Positions 62,301 to 64,000 of a stretch of 64,000 bases of DNA are shown in pieces. Under the pieces are notes generated by a model, which saw only the letters and a list, made by a program, of their open reading frames with translations, ran no database searches and was not told the DNA's origin. Each line of letters starts with the position of its first letter. Within the stretch, counting starts at the first letter, position 1. This DNA is from Brachionus manjavacas. Lineage: Eukaryota; Rotifera; Eurotatoria; Ploima; Brachionidae. The translations under genes were made by a program, and so were the position numbers. The stretch is taken from contig JAHQIY010000012.1 of assembly GCA_019054805.1 (NCBI GenBank), positions 248,001 through 312,000 of the forward strand. The letters run 5' to 3'.

Positions 62301-63468
62301 ACATAAAAATTATTAACATAGCTATTTTTTTAAGTATAAAGACTATTACAAATTACTGGAATATTGCTTTTGTCAATATGTAATAGATCTTAAAAAAATT
62401 GTAGAACATCAGTTCTTTCTTCAATGGCAAAAAGTTTTAAAAAGCTTTTAGCTAACTTTTAGATCTTATCATTCTTGCCAAATAGTATTGCATGAATAAA
62501 GCACTGTAAAAATGGCTGCCAATACAGAAAAGATTTATATAAATGATAAATAAAAAAAATTCCTTTTCATCTCTTATTGTCCGTTCGGCAATATGTAAAT
62601 AATTTACATTTTTTCATTTAAAATTTTTTGTTTTTTTAATATTTTTTGTGCAATATTTCAGAAAATATAAAAAATGTGAAAATGTAAATTATTTGCATTC
62701 AGCCCTCATTCAGTAAGTACGAGATAAAGGTCTTTAATTGATCACCCAAGTCTATTTTCCCATTTAAAATAAAGGAGTGACATCTGCTTCTTTCCAGCTC
62801 CCTGATAATTTACAAACAAAATAAAATCTTGAACTTGAACTAAAGTACCATTAAAAAGATATTGAACAATTGATCACAAAATATGAATTGAATCTATCAC
62901 CTTTTATTTAGTTTAAAAGAAATTTTATGTTTACAATTCTTAAAATATCTTTACATGTTGAAGTGTTGAAGAAAGAAATAGGAGAAGAATGTAGTGCTGA
63001 TTTCGAATGTAATAACGATAAAGGTTTATTATGCTTATCTGGAAACTGTAGCTGCATGGCCCTAACATATTGGTCAGAATATAATTGTGGTTTGTAAATT
63101 TATATTTCATCTAATAAATAAAAAATGTTTTATAGAATTTAAGCAATCTGTCAATCAATTTTGTAATTATTCAAATCCAGAGTGTCAGGACTATGCTGGT
63201 CTTCAATGCATAAATGAAAATTGCGTGTAAATTAACAAAAAAATTTAAAAAAAAATTCGAAATTTTTTTATTTAAGCTGTTCATTATCACAATATTGGGT
63301 CCAAAATACATGCCGTAAATTTTTCAAAATTCTATAATCTGATTTATTTGCATAGAATTGTTTTAAAGAAAGCTATGTTGGCATCAATCAATTTTGTGAC
63401 AATTCAACATATTATTGCGAATCGGGTCTTACCTGCCAAGGTTCAGCACCGGATAATTACATTTGCCA
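47383..63468 (+). CDS. Type II membrane protein with ≥13 EB-like six-cysteine modules (3' partial)
   Basis: My exons: 47383-47415, 47472-47895, 47953-48354, 48984-49109, 49197-49290, 58095-58182, 58238-58275, 58329-58466, 58524-58608, 62004-62041, 62964-63089, 63136-63226, 63277-63314, 63369-63468, continuing past the window. The protein starts [11 protein letters not shown], with ~30 cytosolic residues, then one hydrophobic helix ([19 protein letters not shown]) and no cleavable signal, suggesting a type II orientation. The extracellular part repeats a ~40-residue module: six Cys ending in CxC, then an aromatic FW/YW-NG-type motif and a last Cys (for example [14 protein letters not shown]). 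This resembles the EB module of invertebrate proteins. Phases match at every join except 49290 to 58095, where a 38-nt second-half exon is expected and was not found. The function is unknown; adhesion or ligand binding would be a guess. Confidence 0.85.
49291..50380. other. First part of an 8.8 kb intron, unidentified AT-rich DNA
   Basis: No gene, transposase or LINE domain is recognised. This is where the missing 38-nt exon might be expected, but no candidate with a flanking acceptor, two cysteines around a Trp and a donor was found by eye. Confidence 0.45.
50500..51340 (-). pseudogene. LINE remnant interrupted by a small insertion
   Basis: The minus strand reads pieces of the LINE linker and RT N-terminus: [10 protein letters not shown] near 51290, [18 protein letters not shown] near 51080-51150, and [19 protein letters not shown] near 50640-50690. 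It resembles the family at 5118-8400. It is split at 50866/51041 by a 5'-truncated LINE tail on the other strand and is heavily decayed. Confidence 0.7.
50855..51040 (+). mobile_element. Short LINE tail insertion with 12-bp TSD
   Basis: ATAAAGAGGCTT occurs at 50855-50866 and again at 51029-51040. Between them is ~160 bp ending in the LINE tail motif TTTAGCTCGGTACAGAAAAC followed by an A-rich run. A truncated insert, an A-rich 3' end and a direct duplication are the marks of target-primed reverse transcription. It lies inside an older minus-strand LINE remnant. Confidence 0.82.
51594..52400 (-). pseudogene. LINE remnant (RT to C-terminus)
   Basis: The minus strand reads [20 protein letters not shown] (about 52395-52330), then [13 protein letters not shown], then after gaps [17 protein letters not shown] (about 51930-51880) and C-terminal pieces. 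Stops and frameshifts are frequent. It ends near a short TAG trinucleotide array at 51594-51609. The plus-strand 111-codon frame here is a shadow of this LINE. Confidence 0.8.
52401..52652. other. Intronic AT-rich stretch
   Basis: No gene or element recognised between the LINE remnant and the MITE. Confidence 0.4.
52653..53376. mobile_element. 724-bp MITE with TA target duplication
   Basis: Ends CAGTGGTGTTCCGGAT (left) and its complement ATCCGGAACACCACTG (right) are flanked by TA on both sides (52651-52652 and 53377-53378). The first 38 bp of the inverted repeats match with one mismatch, and weaker complementarity extends to roughly 75 bp. TA duplication suggests a Tc1/mariner/pogo-type element. 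No transposase is present. The interior is rich in TTACGTAAA-like palindromes. Confidence 0.88.
53379..54493. other. Intronic AT-rich stretch, nothing recognised
   Basis: About 1.1 kb of AT-rich DNA with homopolymer runs. I see no coding or mobile-element signature. Confidence 0.45.
54838..55307 (-). pseudogene. Pogo transposase C-terminal tail
   Basis: Two overlapping minus frames (55092-55307 and 54838-55113) follow the DDE_1 part. The first is acidic ([15 protein letters not shown]). The second is Gln/Pro-rich and ends with a basic [16 protein letters not shown] stretch resembling an AT-hook or nuclear localisation signal. They are probably the C-terminal end of one protein split by a frameshift near 55110. 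The link to the upstream frame (55310-55550) is also broken. Confidence 0.65.
55556..56620 (-). pseudogene. Pogo transposase (helix-turn-helix plus DDE_1), frameshifted
   Basis: The minus strand begins [18 protein letters not shown] near 56620. It meets a stop after KNLTK, then reads an N-terminal helix-turn-helix ([20 protein letters not shown] and ISNWVKQK) and a second CENP-B-like DNA-binding segment ([18 protein letters not shown]). A frameshift near 56030 leads into the catalytic domain: MDETAIYLD (first Asp), LYLDSARCH (second) and [10 protein letters not shown] (third). These are the DDD-type triad positions of pogo/Tigger DDE_1 proteins. With one stop and one frameshift this copy is not functional as read, though either could be a sequencing error. 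Confidence 0.88.
57013..58094. other. Intronic stretch, possible solo LTR-like piece
   Basis: Mostly AT-rich. About 57667-57952 is less AT-rich, begins TGTTAGGATC and ends CTACAACA, the TG...CA form of an LTR. No flanking duplication or primer-binding site supports this, so it is only a possibility. Confidence 0.3.
58609..59990. other. First part of a 3.4 kb intron, nothing recognised
   Basis: AT-rich intronic sequence between the module exons at 58524-58608 and 62004-62041. No gene or element identified before the LINE remnant. Confidence 0.45.
60000..61640 (-). pseudogene. LINE remnant in the repeat-protein intron
   Basis: The minus strand has RT pieces: [20 protein letters not shown] (61600), [14 protein letters not shown] traces near 61450, [14 protein letters not shown] near 61250, then [20 protein letters not shown] (about 61095). 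The catalytic box is mutated to FAQY where FADD is expected. C-terminal pieces [18 protein letters not shown] and [13 protein letters not shown] follow down to about 60480, with traces to 60060. An AAT-rich microsatellite at about 60001-60030 marks the 3' side. Frames break repeatedly, so it is long dead. Plus-strand frames here are shadows. Confidence 0.82.
62042..62963. other. Intron with an imperfect inverted repeat
   Basis: About 62590-62640 and 62660-62705 are imperfectly complementary around ATGTAAATAATTTACATTTT. It could be a decayed MITE or a hairpin. No coding sequence is seen. Confidence 0.35.
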
Positions 63469-64000
63469 GTAAAATTTTACCCTAAATTTTTTTTTGGTTC
63501 TGATTCATTTACGGAAAAAAAAATTTGGTTCCAACCATTTGATAAAATTATTTTCATTCAAAAATCACACATAATATGGATCATTTTCTTCTTATTGTTA
63601 TTATTGTATTGATAATAGAAGAATAAAATAGGTTGTGTTAATTAAGCTCTGGTAAAACTCTTGAACATCATTAGCAGACTTTGGCAGCTGATGCAATTAT
63701 GAATGTTGCACCATATTGAACTTTAAAAAAATAAGGGGTCTCCTCGGTAGTGTTATCAACTGATAACATAAGATTTTATCAAATATTGAGCAACCGATTA
63801 TGTTATCAAGGTGATAACAACTTTTGTAATCAAAAGATTTTGTTATCAATTAAGGTAGCATAATTTTGTATTTGATAAAAAAATGTTTAGACGACATAAT
63901 GTTTAGTTACAATTTAAAAAATAGTTATATCAGTGATGTAAATTTACTAAGCAAATTTATAAAATTAACATTTAAATTAAATATTTTTTTAGAAAACACT
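63469..64000. other. Intron running to the window end, with GTTATCA palindromes
   Basis: GTTATCA/TGATAAC palindromes lie at 63752-63767 and 63802-63818, with another GTTATCA near 63840. A pyrimidine-rich stretch ending TTTTTTTAG at about 63992 could be the acceptor of the next exon. Confidence 0.45.

Noticed and set aside
62590..62705. MITE
   Set aside because: The inverted repeat is imperfect and no target duplication or defined ends could be found.
1..64000. tRNA, rRNA and CRISPR arrays
   Set aside because: No cloverleaf-like sequence, rRNA segment or regularly spaced short repeats were seen. The repeated sequences here are transposons and segmental copies.

Overview
The window is AT-rich, intron-bearing animal DNA. 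Two spliced host genes have mostly short introns of about 50-60 bp, and nearly everything else is transposon-derived. The base composition, tiny introns, abundant jockey/CR1-like LINEs and a six-cysteine repeat membrane protein fit a monogonont rotifer such as Brachionus. That assignment is inference from general knowledge; no search was run.

Layout. 1-12.1 kb is a transposon graveyard on the minus strand: a Ty3/gypsy remnant (1.4-5.1 kb), a zinc-finger LINE (5.1-8.4 kb) and fragments of another LINE (11.1-12.5 kb). These are framed by copies of a ~1.1 kb non-coding repeat with a GC-rich core. Part of it forms a long inverted repeat, with arms 8771-10757 and 12130-14117. From 11481 to 33578 a ~7.36 kb segment occurs three times in tandem. 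It contains the GC-rich repeat, a hAT-type MITE with an 8-bp target duplication, a LINE fragment, a decayed hAT transposase, and the promoter-proximal region plus first 163 codons of an SLC26 anion transporter. Only the third copy runs on into the complete gene.

33088-40137 is that SLC26 gene. I could splice it by eye into ten exons with an open frame of 731 codons, covering the transporter domain and a C-terminal STAS domain; its first intron appears to be GC-AG. Its larger introns carry 5'-truncated LINE tails. 40.7-42.3 kb is a decayed LINE, and 42709-46522 is a LINE with two intact overlapping reading frames that could be recently active.

47383 to beyond the window end is a second host gene: a single-pass, probably type II membrane protein with at least 13 six-cysteine EB-like modules. 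Its exons are strikingly regular (three of exactly 38 nt, two of 126 nt, compatible phases). Its 8.8 kb and 3.4 kb introns contain LINE remnants, a TA-flanked MITE, a clean 12-bp target-site duplication around a short LINE tail, and a pogo-family DNA transposon with unusually long (~300 bp) terminal inverted repeats.

The most notable structure is the exact tandem triplication with a breakpoint inside SLC26 exon 1, next to the ~2 kb-arm inverted repeat. Differences between units are mainly homopolymer lengths, so an assembly or read-error contribution must be excluded.
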